64,000 bases of DNA from Chrysogorgia sp. JL179-B06 (GCA_035772405.1 JAYKKM010000070.1:117501-181500), one strand, 5' to 3'. Counted from the first letter of the stretch, positions 42,945 through 55,126 are shown. The notes: generated by a model not told the origin, from the letters alone. A program made the numbers and translations.

Positions 42945-44534
42945 ATTCGTCAAGATTAAAAATGAAAAGGAAGTAGAAGAGAACAAGAAAAAGTTAAGGT
43001 ATATTTCTCTTTAACAGTACAGTACTATAATATATAGATCAGACAATACTAGTGTAAAAATTGTCCTTACATGTTACTAAAATAAAGTCACTATAGGAGA
43101 TGCTACACCTGCATAGCCCAGGGGAAATGAGATTGAGTTAGCGGTTGTGAATTGCAAGTGTGATAGGGTTGCCATATTCCTATCCATAGTCAGATGGTCC
43201 ACTACAGGAACATAAGCTGTTAAGTCCACACCAGTGTGGCTTTAGGAAAGGATACTCTACCGAGTTTGCTGCCCTTTCGTTTGCTGCCCTTTCGTTTGCT
43301 GATACTGTAAGTTAACTGGTGCAGTATTTTTGGATCTTCAGAAGGCATTTGACACGGTGGATCATCCAATTTTGTTACAAAAGCTCTCAGCCTTGGGGAT
43401 AATTGGCCATGAGAACAATTGGTTCAACAACTATTTATCTGGTCGGTCTCAGGTTAACTTCAACGGTGCCCTTTCAGACGATTATGAGCACATGTACGAC
43501 TGTCGGAGTCCCTCAGGGATCAATTCTTGGCCCTTTGTTTGTTCTGTACGTCAACGACCTCCCAGATACAATTAGCCAGTGTAATATCCTGCTTTATGCT
43601 GATGATCCTGTGCTTTTTACTTCTAGTGATAATGCATCTTCCATTATGGAGAAGCTTAACGATGAGCTTAAAAGTCCTTGATTCTTGGCTTAGGATGAGT
43701 GGCTTGTTCCTAAATACCTCTAAAACTGAAACTGTTCTCTTTGGTACTCAAGCAAAGTTGAACACTGTACAGAACTTTACCATTCAAATTAATGGATATG
43801 TCTTAAAACGCATGTTTGAATTCAAATATCTAGGTGTTGTATTTGACCAACACATCAATTGCAATGCTCATGTTAAGTATTTATTAGCTAAGGCTTGGAA
43901 GAGGGTAGGTATGTTGGGGCGCATTAGGCATAATTTAACCACTCATTGTGCCAACATTGTTTATACATACTATACTCGCCCTATTTATACTGCTGCAGTG
44001 AGCTAAATAGTAACTATCCAGAAAAGTGCAGAGACGTGCAGCGTGTATAGTTTGTAAAAGGTATTCTAGTGATGAAGCAATAGATCTTCTTAAATGGAAA
44101 ACGCTTTTTTGTAGAAGGGAACAGCATATATTTAAATTGTTTAAGAAATGTTTAAGTGACCATTGCCCACAATTTTTTAAGAACTATTTTAGATCTAATG
44201 GTAATGTATCCAATCGTGTAACAAGACAAAGCTACCATCTACATTTGCTGTGTGTGCGAACAGAAGCTACCAAGCGAAGTTTCTATTTTAATGGATGTAT
44301 AGTTTATAACAAATTCCAAAATTAATAGATATATGTACTTATGCTAGATTTGAAACTTTTTAGTGTTATGTGACTATTTACAATTTATGTAAATATTTTA
44401 TACAACTTAGCGTTTTTTTTATGTAATTATTTTATTTTATTTTGTATATTCAGGGCCCCTGTTGATAGCAGTCACATTTGTGTGACTGATAGGGTTACTC
44501 TGTATAAATAAAGGTCATTCATTCATTCATTCAA
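42945..44534 (+). mobile_element. CR1-like element D copy at the array end
   Basis: After about 235 bp of the shared flank, CR1-like sequence resumes at about 43,180 and runs to the hairpin tail and a CATTCATTCATTC terminus at about 44,530. The flank CAAGATTAAAAATGAAAAGG then appears once more. It is the best-preserved member of this group. Confidence 0.75.
43330..44325 (+). pseudogene. CR1-like reverse transcriptase fragment, element D
   Basis: RT motifs occur in order: FDLQKAFDTVDHPILL-type first Asp (43,330; the codon before is Leu/Asp), VGVPQGSILGPL, LLYADDPVLF, then KYLGVVFDQHINCNAHV. Frame changes near 43,490, 43,680 and 44,010 split it into four pieces. It has the C-terminal half only, with no endonuclease. 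Shorter copies of the same 3' half occur in the two tandem units to the left. Confidence 0.75.
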
Positions 44535-44589
44535 GATTAAAAATGAAAAGGAAGTAGAAGAGAACAAGAAAAAGTTATATTTCTCTTTA

Positions 44590-46459
44590 ACAGAGGGGAT
44601 CTAGAGGGGCGCTACTCAGATTTTGCCTAATTAATTAATGCGGAAAAATGCAGCACATATTTTGTTCTTATTTCATGCGCCCGTGGTCGCTTCTGGGCAG
44701 CTGACACTCTTTAAAATTGTAATACAGGACATATTTATTACTTGAAGTATGTCTAAATCGGTCGAAGGCTCACTCGCGGCAGCGGCGCACCAATAGCGGG
44801 AACATCGTACAGTGGGTCTTTTCTCCTTAGTGAGCAGCAGTGAAACCTTAAAATAGCCTCAAATGAGGCTATTTTTAGTAAACCGAGCAGCAGTCAGATT
44901 GGAACTATTCGGAAGCCTATTGCATAAGAATTTCGTTTCAGACCACGGTTGATCTTATTTATTGACGAGACTATTTCACACTTTTTGTTGTGAGTTCTGT
45001 TCGAATCACGATGTCCACGATGGCTTCCAACAAGGTCTTACAGCAATTGCTTAATATACTTGGGGAAGCTTTTGCCAGGAATCTCGTTGTTTAAACTACT
45101 TCCCAGTAAGGTAAGCATTGCCGCATGTATTTTTATGAAATAGCTCATGAATAATATGATAATTATTTAACATGTAATCGATATAAACACAGCTAAAGTC
45201 ATGAATATTAACTTTGGTGTTACCTATATTTTTGCTGTCCAGTCGCAGAGTTTAAACTTTAATTGACCGAGTGATTATATTTTGTGTGAGACAAATACCA
45301 AACTCTCAATCACCAAACTCTCAATCACCAAAACATAAATTCCCCGCTATATATCCAAGGGGTTGTGGGCTGTGATTTCAAATGACTGATACATAAAAGA
45401 CTTAAGTATACCACCATACATATATACAAGACAAGTGAGGTATATGTTATCAGTTTAATCAATAACAATAATATAATTTCAGACAATAACAATACTGTAT
45501 AATTTATTTTGGAAATGATGCAAGACTTGATGACTACAAGAACATATCAATCATAACATCTTTGTCAGTTTGTCAACAGCTGAATCCTCAGACTAAACAT
45601 GTAAACTTAAACATGTAAACTTTTAACACAAATGGACAAAGAATAATAAGATAAATGCTGTAAAATATGTATGCTGTTGCGATGTTCATTACATTTTCTG
45701 TCAGTAATATCAACATTTTCCAAATGTTAAAAAAACAGCAATTTCCCTGCCCCTCTGGGGCAACTAGTTCAGTATTTCAAAAGTATTAACAAACAACTTA
45801 GCTTGGTATTTTATACAAATTATTTGTGGTCCCCAACTTGTTTTGTTTTAAGTGGATGTTAAGCTTCGCCTGAAATCATCTTTGTTACAAATAATGGTGG
45901 TTAAGCAATAAGTGTGTTTATTGAAAGAAACTGACTTTGTAAAGCCCCTAAGGTTTTAAACATCATATTCTACAAAGTATTTTATAATACATTGTCAAAA
46001 TATTTCAGACTTTGATAAGTACTTATTAGGTAATGAAACCAAAAACGTTGTAACAGTCACAAAGTTACAGCCAGATGAGGGCTTCATACAAAGGGAACCG
46101 AACGATATACCAAGGATGTTGCGTACATTTGAGAATGCAACAGAAAAAGAGAAAAATAGAAAGAAAAAGTTGTTGAAAATAATCTTTTATATAGGATACT
46201 TTGCAATTGTTATCAAGTTGCAAATATATAGTGCATAGTTTATGAAAATCAAGTTGCAGAACAATAGACATTTTTTTCAATGGGATTACTTGACTACGGC
46301 TGCGTACCAGTATGGTTAGCCAGTGTCCTCTATCTATTAGCGTTAAGATACTGGCAAAGCATTCTGGTGATTGTAGTCAAATAATGCCATTAAAAATCAT
46401 AGTGCACTGCAAATGGTCTATTACAAACTATAGTACAGTATATGTAGTATATGAAATTG
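44590..46459. other. No recognisable gene; one perfect hairpin
   Basis: At 44,850-44,875 AAAATAGCCTCA and TGAGGCTATTTT form a perfect 12-bp stem with a 2-base loop. An ATG-led frame at 45,011 (MSTMASNKVLQQLLNI) is only about 27 codons and stops just before a GTAAGC, so a 5' exon is possible but unproven. The rest shows nothing. Confidence 0.35.
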
Positions 46460-46755
46460 TCAACCAACACATCTGCAAACATTTTTAACTGTCTATTTTC
46501 CTGCTATGGTGGTCAACCAACTACCAGGTGAGCAGAGCCTTCTTTTCCTTTGTTGCCCCTTGCTGGGTGGGAACAAAGGAAAAGAAGGCTCTGCTCACAG
46601 GGTATCAACCAACATATCTATAAATATTTTCAACTGTCTATTTTCCTTCTATGGTGGTCAACCAACACATCTACAAATATTTTTAACTGTCTATTTTCCT
46701 GCTCTGCTGCTCAACCAACAGGTATAATACAAACATTTTAACTGTCTATTTGGCT
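46460..46755. repeat. Minisatellite of about 53 bp units with an embedded perfect hairpin
   Basis: Units beginning TCAACCAACA and containing TTTTAACTGTCTATTTTCCT start at 46,460, about 46,605, 46,659 and 46,712, with a partial one at 46,513. Between the first and second lies a 27-bp perfect inverted repeat (46,528-46,554 and 46,572-46,598, beginning GTGAGCAGAGCC). Confidence 0.7.
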
Positions 46756-46784
46756 GGTCTGCACTGTTAATTTCAAGGAGTTAT

Positions 46785-47040
46785 TTTAACTCTACCGTAA
46801 GAGTTTAAACTACTACCGTAAGAGTTAAAACTACTGCACTTGGGAGAGTAAAAAGTTGGGAGTAAAATCTACTCTCAAAATGGAGTCAAAACTACTCCAC
46901 TTCGGTGCGCGTTCCACAATTTACTCCACCGGGAGTAAATTTAACTCGCTTATAGGAGTGAAAATTATGGAGTAATTTTTACTCCTTACTTTTACTTCAG
47001 GAGTCGTTTTAACTCCCAAAAAAGAGTAAAATGTATTATC
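46785..47040. repeat. Cluster of GAGTAAA/TTTACTC motifs in both orientations
   Basis: About twenty occurrences of GAGT or ACTC, usually in GGAGTAAAA or TTTTACTCC, are packed into 250 bp in alternating orientation. No coding sense. Confidence 0.5.
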
Positions 47041-47049
47041 TGGATATGG

Positions 47050-47903
47050 AGTAAACTATAAATACGAATTCGCAATAATCCCGTCGCCTGCCTTTTCTAC
47101 CACTAATCCCCCACCCCACCCCTAGAGTTTCTTTCCCCCATACATGGTCCCCAGTGCCCAGACTGCGTCTGTCGATAACACATCCTTAAAAGCCGGTTCG
47201 TCGTACGTAGATTTTGAACGGTATCTCGGCCAATATTTACTTGATTTCAATTCTGAAAACAGTTTTGGAGTCTAAATACAGTTTTGGAGTCTAAAAATAC
47301 ATAACATACGTGTCTACTATTATATTACGAGAACGTGCATACCCTTAGTAAACACGGTTTATGTACTTGGAAATTATTCGGCAATCAGCCAGCGCAGTCC
47401 AACCTCCTCGTTGTATACGGATATATATATAAGAGCTATTGCTAACCCTCGGCGTCCGGGCCAAATGATAAGGTCAGCGTTAAGATGATGAATTTTCAAT
47501 GTGTTTACCATTGAACCAGAGGTACCCACATGATAACAAGCTTTTTCCCGAGCTTCCACTATTTTGTAGTGGCGAAGCAGGCCATTGTTTTCAAAATATG
47601 CAGATTATTATAATTTAGCATAGCATGACAAATGCTATGGCCAGCCACCAACTGATAGCTCAGAGACCCAGGAGCGATTATAGAATATCTGTCAACTTTT
47701 TAACTTAAATTTATTGACATAAATCAGAATGTTAAATCGTATTTATTGTTTACTTTTAGCTAAACCTAGAGTAATGTAATTTTAAAGAACGAACCAATTC
47801 TATTATTACAATTTTCAACAATTTTACACGGTTTAATGACCATTTAATAGTAAGCGTTACCGGTATTCTGTTCCTACTAACCTAGCATCTCTTGATGTAC
47901 AGG
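47050..47903. other. No recognisable gene
   Basis: I see no coding or repeat structure that stands out. Confidence 0.4.
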
Positions 47904-48085
47904 ACACAGAAATTTAGCACGGTATAGAACAGCTTCTTTTTTTAAAAAATCCCGTTTATTTTTGTCCTGGAGTTGTCCAATTCATGAATTAAACCTATTA
48001 TGGATAAAATAAACGGGATTTTTTAAAGAACGAGGCAGTTCTATACAGTGCTAATTAACATTTTACTCCTGCAAATTTCTGTGTC
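47904..48085. repeat. Foldback element with inner and outer arms
   Basis: Inner arms TTAAAAAATCCCGTTTATTT (about 47,942) and AAATAAACGGGATTTTTTAA (about 48,007) pair almost perfectly. Outer arms GACACAGAAATTT (47,904) and AAATTTCTGTGTC (ending 48,085) extend it. It is non-coding and MITE-like. Confidence 0.6.
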
Positions 48086-49437
48086 CGGAACACGAAGTAA
48101 GATCTATCTCTTACTTGATTCTAGAAGACTAAATATTATCGAGTACTTCTAGCTCACTTTTTAGTTTCTGGCTTTCCCTCTCTCTAAGAGAGATACTGAT
48201 GTGTCTTAGAAGGGTTTCTATTCTTATAATTTCACGCATAAGCTCCCTGATTTTGTCAGTCTTTACGTTTCTAAATATAAATCGTCGCTTGATTTGACAA
48301 CTATGCCGTTTCGTTCAACATTTCTAAAATCACCTACTGTTCCTGGTATTTGAAGGACTAACTGTTGTGATCAATGGCTAATTGGATTTACATCAATTTC
48401 AAAGATTTGAATCTTTTACAATATGGAGCAACTGGCAAGTTCGGGCCGTGTGCGCAGGAACGCTTCTGTCCCCACAAATAGTCATATTCTGTGCTCATAC
48501 TGTACTCGACTTTTCCTTTTGTCTTTTCTAACAAGACGCCCGCTAGGCGTTAACTTGGGCCCTACTTTTAGGGACATAGCGCATATTGCCTGTGGAGATG
48601 GTATGCATTGGTGGCATGTTATACAGTTGGAATTAGAAAAACTTGTCTTATAGAACAAAGGGTAGTTTTTAATGCATTGATATAGGTTTCTATAATCAGG
48701 CACTGAAGGCATTGTGCAGCGCTCGTTTAGAGTGGGAAACTTTTAGAAGCAAGTTGGGCTAGAAATGAGGACGGAAAAAATCAGGCGTCTATACGCAGGC
48801 TATACCCCCGCAGAACGCCTGCACGCAGACGAAATTTAATGTAAACAACACCGCCACGGCAAATACTATTTTTTTCTAATATCTGTTCGATTGAAGGTCT
48901 TCGTGTGTCAAAATTTATATAAAAATCGTCGGCAAGGTATACGAAACATATCTGTTACGAAATTACATCGGTTTAATGGACATAAAAGCATTAAATCATC
49001 GAGTAAACGACGAATAGATCTTGAAGCCATGTTCCAAATCAAGACAAGTCTCGCTTTAATCGCTTACGCATTTTCTCATATATAAACATCTGATCTTCAT
49101 TCGCCAGATTCAAGTGATCATTTCGATGTAGAATTGATTTAAATCTGACAAACACACCGTTTCATAATGATAAATATTACGGGGTTTCACGGGATAAATG
49201 TGAACATGACAGCATTATAAACAAGACGCCTGCTCAGGCGTTCACAGTTCACTTGGGGACTAATAGTGATGTCTGGAATTGGCAAGTAATTTTATGTAAG
49301 TGTATTTCAAATAGTGGATTTTTGCGATGTAGGGACTGTTTGCACGGGTTGTTCACGTGAAAAGCCTTTTATCTAAATCGAAATTTCATTGGTTGAAGTA
49401 CTTTCGCACGGAACGTGTGATGTATTTTACGAATCTT
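48086..49437. other. No recognisable gene
   Basis: Only short frames. A motif ACAAGACGCCYGCT followed by AGGCGTT occurs at about 48,531 and 49,221 and may be the end of a small repeat family. Confidence 0.4.
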
Positions 49438-49619
49438 ATACGCCGAATTCATAATGGCGGCGAGTCTAAATATTGTTTTATATGCATGCAAATTAGCCTT
49501 TCTGGCCTCGTTACAAAGCAAAGATTCTTTGGAATTACAGACACACGAACGAGGTCAGAAAGGCTAATTGAAATGCATATAAAAGAATATTTAGACTCGC
49601 CGTTATGAATTCGGCGTAT
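49438..49619. mobile_element. Foldback MITE, about 75-bp arms
   Basis: The left arm starts ATACGCCGAATTCATAA and runs through AATTAGCCTTTCTGGCCTCG. The right arm is its reverse complement ending TTATGAATTCGGCGTAT. About 35 bp separate them. No coding capacity. Confidence 0.65.
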
Positions 49620-49697
49620 TATTCTTTTTGATAACCAGCAAGCTTTTTGACTGCATTTTACGTGCGAAGAAACATCTTTATGTTGAGATATTTAGTA

Positions 49698-49731
<34 letters not shown>
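49698..49731. repeat. TA/CA microsatellite
   Basis: An alternating TA run passes into a short CA run. Confidence 0.8.
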
Positions 49732-49732
<1 letters not shown>

Positions 49733-49739
49733 ATTAATT

Positions 49740-51346
49740 AAATACAAAAGAAATGAAGCGCGCGAGCAAGTGGCTGACTGAGTGTTGGAGGAACTTTTTG
49801 AAATTTTGCCAAGCGCACTGCATTGTGGTTGTGCGCAATCTCGTTGTTGGGGTCTGGGTACGAGATTGATGTTATATTATATGCAGTGGAAATCAGTGTT
49901 GCCTTCCTTTCACGTGTTTTACTCGTCTGTGCTACTCGTCTGTGCTCTGCGGTTTGGATGTGCCTGTGATTTGCTTCGAACAAGATCAATATCGTTTCCT
50001 TTTTTGAGGTGAGTATTTAATAAATGGTTCTGTATGTGTGAGTTGTTGTCAATTTAAGTTGTGTCTTCATTCAGGGAAACGTTTTACGTTTGGAGCGTCA
50101 TATGCGAGTTGTCATTTAATTATCATAATCATAATCATCATCATGTCTTAATTATTCAGTGTGTAAGGTGTGTTCAGGGAAACGTTTGGAGCAAATTGGA
50201 GCGTTAAATATAAGACCGATCTTGGCGTATGTGATCAAACTGCCCCGCGTGTGAACATTCAACATTAGCCATCGGCATCGAGTCATAAACAAGAATTTAG
50301 TCGATCGTAATACAACAACACGCCAGAATGACAATATGGGCCTTTTATATGTGTATGTTGATGGTGTAAATTTTCTATTTGATCAACTGATTTTGACTGT
50401 CAAACGAAGTTGTTGAAACCGTGATTGTTGAAACGCGAAACCGTTTGCTTTTAAGAGTCATTTGTAAATGCTTAAATATCCCAATTGTCATTCCCGCTTT
50501 CGTATGGGAGTCGAGCTTGCGATAAATATATATTCTATCTTCGTCGTATGCTAATTATTTTACATTGTTTTGGAAAGTAGACCGTGATTCCGTGAACTAT
50601 TAGTAAGGTTTCGTTTATTTGTCACAAAAGTGAAAAGGATCTGTTCCAAGACAAACGTCACAATGAGTGTTGTTGTGTCGCTTGACAGTGACTCGTTGTT
50701 CATGCCCAGTTGTATGCTTACAATTATACACAATTAAACTTTTTAGGTCTTTTTACTTGAAATAGAAACCTGATTGAAAACACTAAAAGGTATTTAAGAT
50801 CTGTTGATCAAGTCTGTTAACACTTTTTCGTTATCGGTGTGTATTTTTCTTTATTCGTGTGTTTAGCTCGTATTTCAGCACACCTCGTGGTCACTCACGG
50901 CTCGTATCTATGTATGTCTATGTGGTCTATATCTACAGTATTATTATTTTTAAATGTTTTGACAGTGAATTGTTGTTTTTAGCAAAGTATACATGCCTTG
51001 TATGCTTACAATTATCCACAATTAAACTTTTTAGGTCTTTTTACTTGAAATAGAAATCTGTTTAAAAACATCAAAAAGGTAAGCTTTGTTCATCAAGTCT
51101 GTTCTCAATTTTCCTTTATTGGTGTGTATTTTAGGACACCTTGTGGTCACTCATGCCTCGTATAATGTTTGTATAATATTATATATAATATAATGTTATT
51201 ATATATAATATAATATATTACTAGAAAGATGTGGCCACAGGTTTGGCTTGCTGTTGCTCTCCCATACGTTTTGTCCAGTTAGAGTATATGACTTCATTTG
51301 TTATGTTATTTCCAAGTGTTTAAATAGTGAATTTGTGATTTTTATA
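49740..51346. other. Upstream region of the RPA-like gene, with a direct duplication
   Basis: TGAG|GTGAGT at about 50,007 is a good splice donor and could end a 5' untranslated exon of the downstream gene. A segment of about 80 bp beginning GTATGCTTACAATTATMCAC occurs at 50,712 and 50,999, and GTGGTCACTCA is duplicated with it (about 50,888 and 51,144). The region is therefore a diverged tandem duplication of about 290 bp. No protein-coding frame is convincing. Confidence 0.4.
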
Positions 51347-51364
51347 GTGTTGAGGCGATTAGAG

Positions 51365-54054
51365 ATGGATCAACTAAAAGGTATGTACAGGGGAAGATTG
51401 CCTGAGGAATTTTACAAATGTTCCTGAGGCAGAGGACATTTAATCGCTAATTTCCCTCAAGTCATTTTGTAATCTATGATCGCTGAGGATAACTTTGAGA
51501 ACCTTATCCAGCCCATGGTTGGAAGCAGAGTCCTTTGTGTTCTAAGATTCCCACCTGGATATGATATTCAAGCAGGTATTTAGTGGAAAAGAAAGGATTT
51601 TTTGTCTACTAATTTTCCCGTGCATTTGAATGAGGGAAAATTAGAAGAGAAAGAAATCCTTTGTGTTCTACTAAATTTACCACATGCATGTCATACTGTA
51701 GGAATAAGGGAAATTTAGAAGACAATGGAAAAATTTCCCTCTTGCATGAGCAATGAGGGAAATACGAGGTTTACATTCCCTCAGAAAACAAAAGAATCAG
51801 AGGCAAATCATGGTCTTACCAGGGCTTCAAATTGGAATTTTTCAGCAGTATCCCTCGGGATACTAGCAACTTAAAATCTGGTATCCCCCCAGAAAATCTA
51901 GTATCTCACATTTGGATAGTAAATTCTTTTTGTATTGTGACCAGTATACAAACAATGCAGCTCGGTGATTGATTTTAATTTTTAAATAATTGAAACCATT
52001 TACTAAATATTATATTTACAATTAAATGTATCTCACTCAAGTATGTTTACATAACAATAACATTAACATTCCTCCTGTGTGCCATGCAATGAATGGACAA
52101 CAACAAGGGCTGGTTTCTTTGCAATCTGGCACCAATTCCGTTATGGCGCCCCATGTGTACACTTGCCCCGTCAGCTCCAAATACTTAACCTCCCCATGTG
52201 AATTGATCAAGATTGGTCAAAGCTCATGCAGAAGACCGCTGAGGAAACGAAAACAGCTCGCATTTGTGCGAGAAGGGTGTGGGCGGGAAAGATGCGGGTG
52301 GGAGAGCCTGTACGTACTGTCAGTGCCGATGAATTATGAATAAAATTACGAATGATTATGAAACAACTGGACCTTGTTGTAATTGTGCAATTTTTACAAC
52401 AACTGCTGAAGATCGGAATTTTTTATGCTACCAAAAAATTACATCAGTCACATGACCGGTTTGACCTACCCTAAATCTGCCCCTGCATATAACAACAGTC
52501 TACTTTAACTAATTCTAACACAAATAGTATAATCATACATAGGTGTTCAAATATGAGTTTGGAACAGGGTACTGTAAACACAATTAATGTCATTTTTTCT
52601 TGTTGATCTATCACTAAGGTGAACAAAAGGATATTGGTAAAAGTGAAAGCCCAAGTGCCAGTCAAAGTAAGAAGTACACATATTTTTGAAATCATTGTGT
52701 AGCTAACATCAAAATGTAAATTTTTTTTACTAATCTGTTGTATAGGACTCAGGCTATTGGCTACAGCCCAAAAACATTTTCCTTAATCACCTTTGGATTT
52801 GCAGTGCTGTAGCAGGCATTTCCCCCATGAAAATCTGCCCCTTTTTTGGGCAACTGATGAACTGAATCAAACCTGATTTTTTCAAAAATAAACACTGCTT
52901 GAAGACTAATGCTTGCACACCCATTGATTGCAATAATTAAGTTTTGATTCTTCTCCCCTATAACATTATCCATCAAACTAATAAAACTTTTTGATGCTTT
53001 TTCAGGCAAACCTTTAATAGCTTATCTACACAATTTGTCTCCCATAAAGACAAGCCAGCGAGATAACCTATATTTCGATATGAATTTACAAACCAAAGAG
53101 CGGACATACAGAACTGTGTGCTTCTCTCCCGAGAAACATACCCAATTCTTAGCAAAATATGAGTCGTCGTGCCCAATCAAACTGACCAACTTCCAATTAA
53201 AGAGAAATGGCAGATCAGACCAAGACGAAATTCTCATCAACAAAAGAACGAAGTTAGAAGAACCAAGTGAATCAGACGTGAACTTTGATATCGAACAGTA
53301 CCAACAAAAAGAAGAGGTAAAAGCTGGGCTAACAACTGTCTCATCTCTTCTTGATGGAGAAACAAATGTTGTTGTTAATGTTTGTGGTCGAATATCATTT
53401 AATGGTCCCAAAGAAACCATTTTGACTAAAGGCAAAACCCTTCAAAAGCAAGAGGCCATATTTACGGACAACACAGCAACTGTACGGCTTGTGTTGTGGG
53501 AAAATGACATTGAGAAAACCACCTCTGGATCTTCTTATCAATTATCTAGCATAGTTGTGCGAAAATATGAGGACACCAAGTACCTCACCCTAAATAAGAA
53601 ATCGAAGATTCAGTTATCTGACAGCATCATTGAAAGAAAAGATGATAAAAGTGTTGATAACAATGTCAAAACAGTTGATTGCCCTGCTGAAGGAGTGCTG
53701 TCCTTAAAACGATTCCTAACGTGCAACAAGTGCCAAACCAAAATAGTTGCCCTGCCATCCAAAAAAATTGTGAAGTGCAGTGAATGTGGATTAACCCAAC
53801 TTAAGAGTAAATGCAAAGAACGATGTTTTGCCAGTGCCATATTCGAAAATGAAGGAACAAGTGTTACGCTGTTGCTATTTGACGACAAGCTACAAAAACT
53901 ACATGAGTTACACAAGGAGCAGACCAAGATAGAAGAAGATTTTTCAAGTCTAGACGACGATGACTTGATGGAACTCCTGCTGACTGTCGAAGCTACAATC
54001 TCGTACAATAGCAAGAAAAATGTTGTATCCATCACAGAAAATAAGAATTCCTGA
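51365..54054 (+). CDS. RPA70-like single-stranded-DNA-binding OB-fold protein, three exons
   Basis: I join exons 51,365-51,380, 52,619-52,666 and 53,006-54,054. All borders are canonical (AG|GTATGT donor, CTAAG acceptor, CAAA|GTAAG donor, TTTTTCAG acceptor), and the sum, 1,113 bp, is a multiple of three and gives 370 residues. Exons 2 and 3 are the firmer part; the short first exon is inferred. The protein has an OB-fold-like region near residues 23-90 (PLIAYLHNLSPIKTS), a second at about 120-225 (VNVCGRISFNG, VRLVLWENDIE), and a C-terminal zinc-binding OB fold (CNKCQTK, then KCSECGLTQ). This layout resembles the RPA large subunit without its N-terminal domain. Such proteins bind single-stranded DNA in replication and repair. 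Some Helitrons encode RPA-like proteins, and a Helentron lies 5 kb to the right on the other strand, so either a host or an element origin is possible. Confidence 0.65.
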
Positions 54055-54256
54055 ACTGTGCATTCTATTTTTGCATTTTGTGTGGCTTTCGTATTAAACT
54101 TTGTTGAACGAGATATTTTTTAATAATCAAACATTGTCAACTGTAACCTAATATTATGTTTCCATGTTCTGTTACTTATTAATCTAAAAATTCGATTTTT
54201 TACATCAAACTTTGCAAAGAACTATATGACCCATAATCTTCTATGTTCTGTTCAAT

Positions 54257-54262
54257 AATAAA
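54257..54262 (+). terminator. Polyadenylation signal AATAAA of the RPA-like gene
   Basis: AATAAA lies 203 bases after the stop codon of the upstream gene, a usual distance for a 3' UTR. Confidence 0.45.
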
Positions 54263-54387
54263 TTTCACCTTTTGCATTCAAACTTTCACAATGCAGAAAA
54301 AATATTTTTACACATTTTCTATTTGTCTGCCTGTTGATTTGTCTCCAATTGAATGCTAGCCTGCGTGCAGTCTCTACAGGCGCGCAA

Positions 54388-54539
54388 CCCGCTTCCTGCA
54401 TAGCTTCCAGGAAGCGGGATGAGCAGAGCTTCAGTGCCACAATTCAAAGCTAAAGAATTGTGTAATACCCTGTGTGCATGCTCTAAGGTGCAGACAGGGG
54501 ATGGGGTCACCAACTTGACATGATTCACTGTCTGCACCT
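54388..54539. repeat. Two short hairpins in a non-coding stretch
   Basis: CCCGCTTCCTG (54,388) pairs with CAGGAAGCGGG (about 54,408), and AGGTGCAGACAG (54,486) pairs with CTGTCTGCACCT (54,528-54,539). They may be ends of small mobile elements. The remainder of 54,263-54,970 shows nothing else. Confidence 0.4.
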
Positions 54540-54975
54540 ATCACACCAAGTTATATTGGCAGAAAATTCAAAGGACTGGAGTGGTATATTAAACACTAAC
54601 AGGAATATTACACAATAATATATCGCAAATATTTCTGAAATTCGTAACACCCAGATCACAACTCGAGTAGCACGAGTAAATAAAATGTTGAATAGCATCG
54701 ACTTTATTTTGTATGACATCGCAATCAAAATACAAGCAATACCCGCCGACAAAAAAGGGCCCGCTCAGGATTTTTTAAAAATTTATGTTTAAAAAAAAAC
54801 AACTTTTATTGCCCATAAAAACCGTAGAAAACCAGGAGAACCTTGCATGCGACTTAGTCCCGTTTGTGCTTTGCCAATTTTTGGCATATTACATTACATT
54901 TACCGTTTATTATGAGTTTTTCGTCACGCGCGCCTCGTTAATCTGCTAGAAGTATGGAGAGGCAATGTTTTGCCG

Positions 54976-55126
54976 TAGCGCATGCGCTATGCATATCTGC
55001 TCACGCCAAATAAAATTTATGAAAGCCATAATACAGTATGTAACTCGAGAGGACAATGATGTACTTTTAGCAGACTTCTACGACGAATTTTTGAATGGAA
55101 CGTTCGAACATGCTAGAAAATTGACG
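54976..55126 (+). other. Candidate promoter palindrome and first coding exon
   Basis: TAGCGCATGCGCTA (54,976-54,989) is a perfect palindrome containing the NRF-1-like core GCGCATGCGC. Thirty bases downstream, ATG at 55,019 opens a 36-codon frame of balanced, coding-like composition (DVLLADFYDEFLNGTF) that reaches a GTATGA donor at 55,127. A possible next exon begins after GGCAG near 55,436, and a 94-codon frame lies at 55,399-55,683. I recognise no family, and the joining of exons is unproven. Confidence 0.25.

Noticed and set aside
38235..44590. CRISPR-like or satellite array of unknown origin
   Set aside because: The repeated units contain CR1-like RT coding sequence and 3' tails, so they derive from a retrotransposon.
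52026..52343. 105-codon frame inside the intron of the RPA-like gene
   Set aside because: Composition is not coding-like and I see no domain; it lies within an intron with consistent splice sites.
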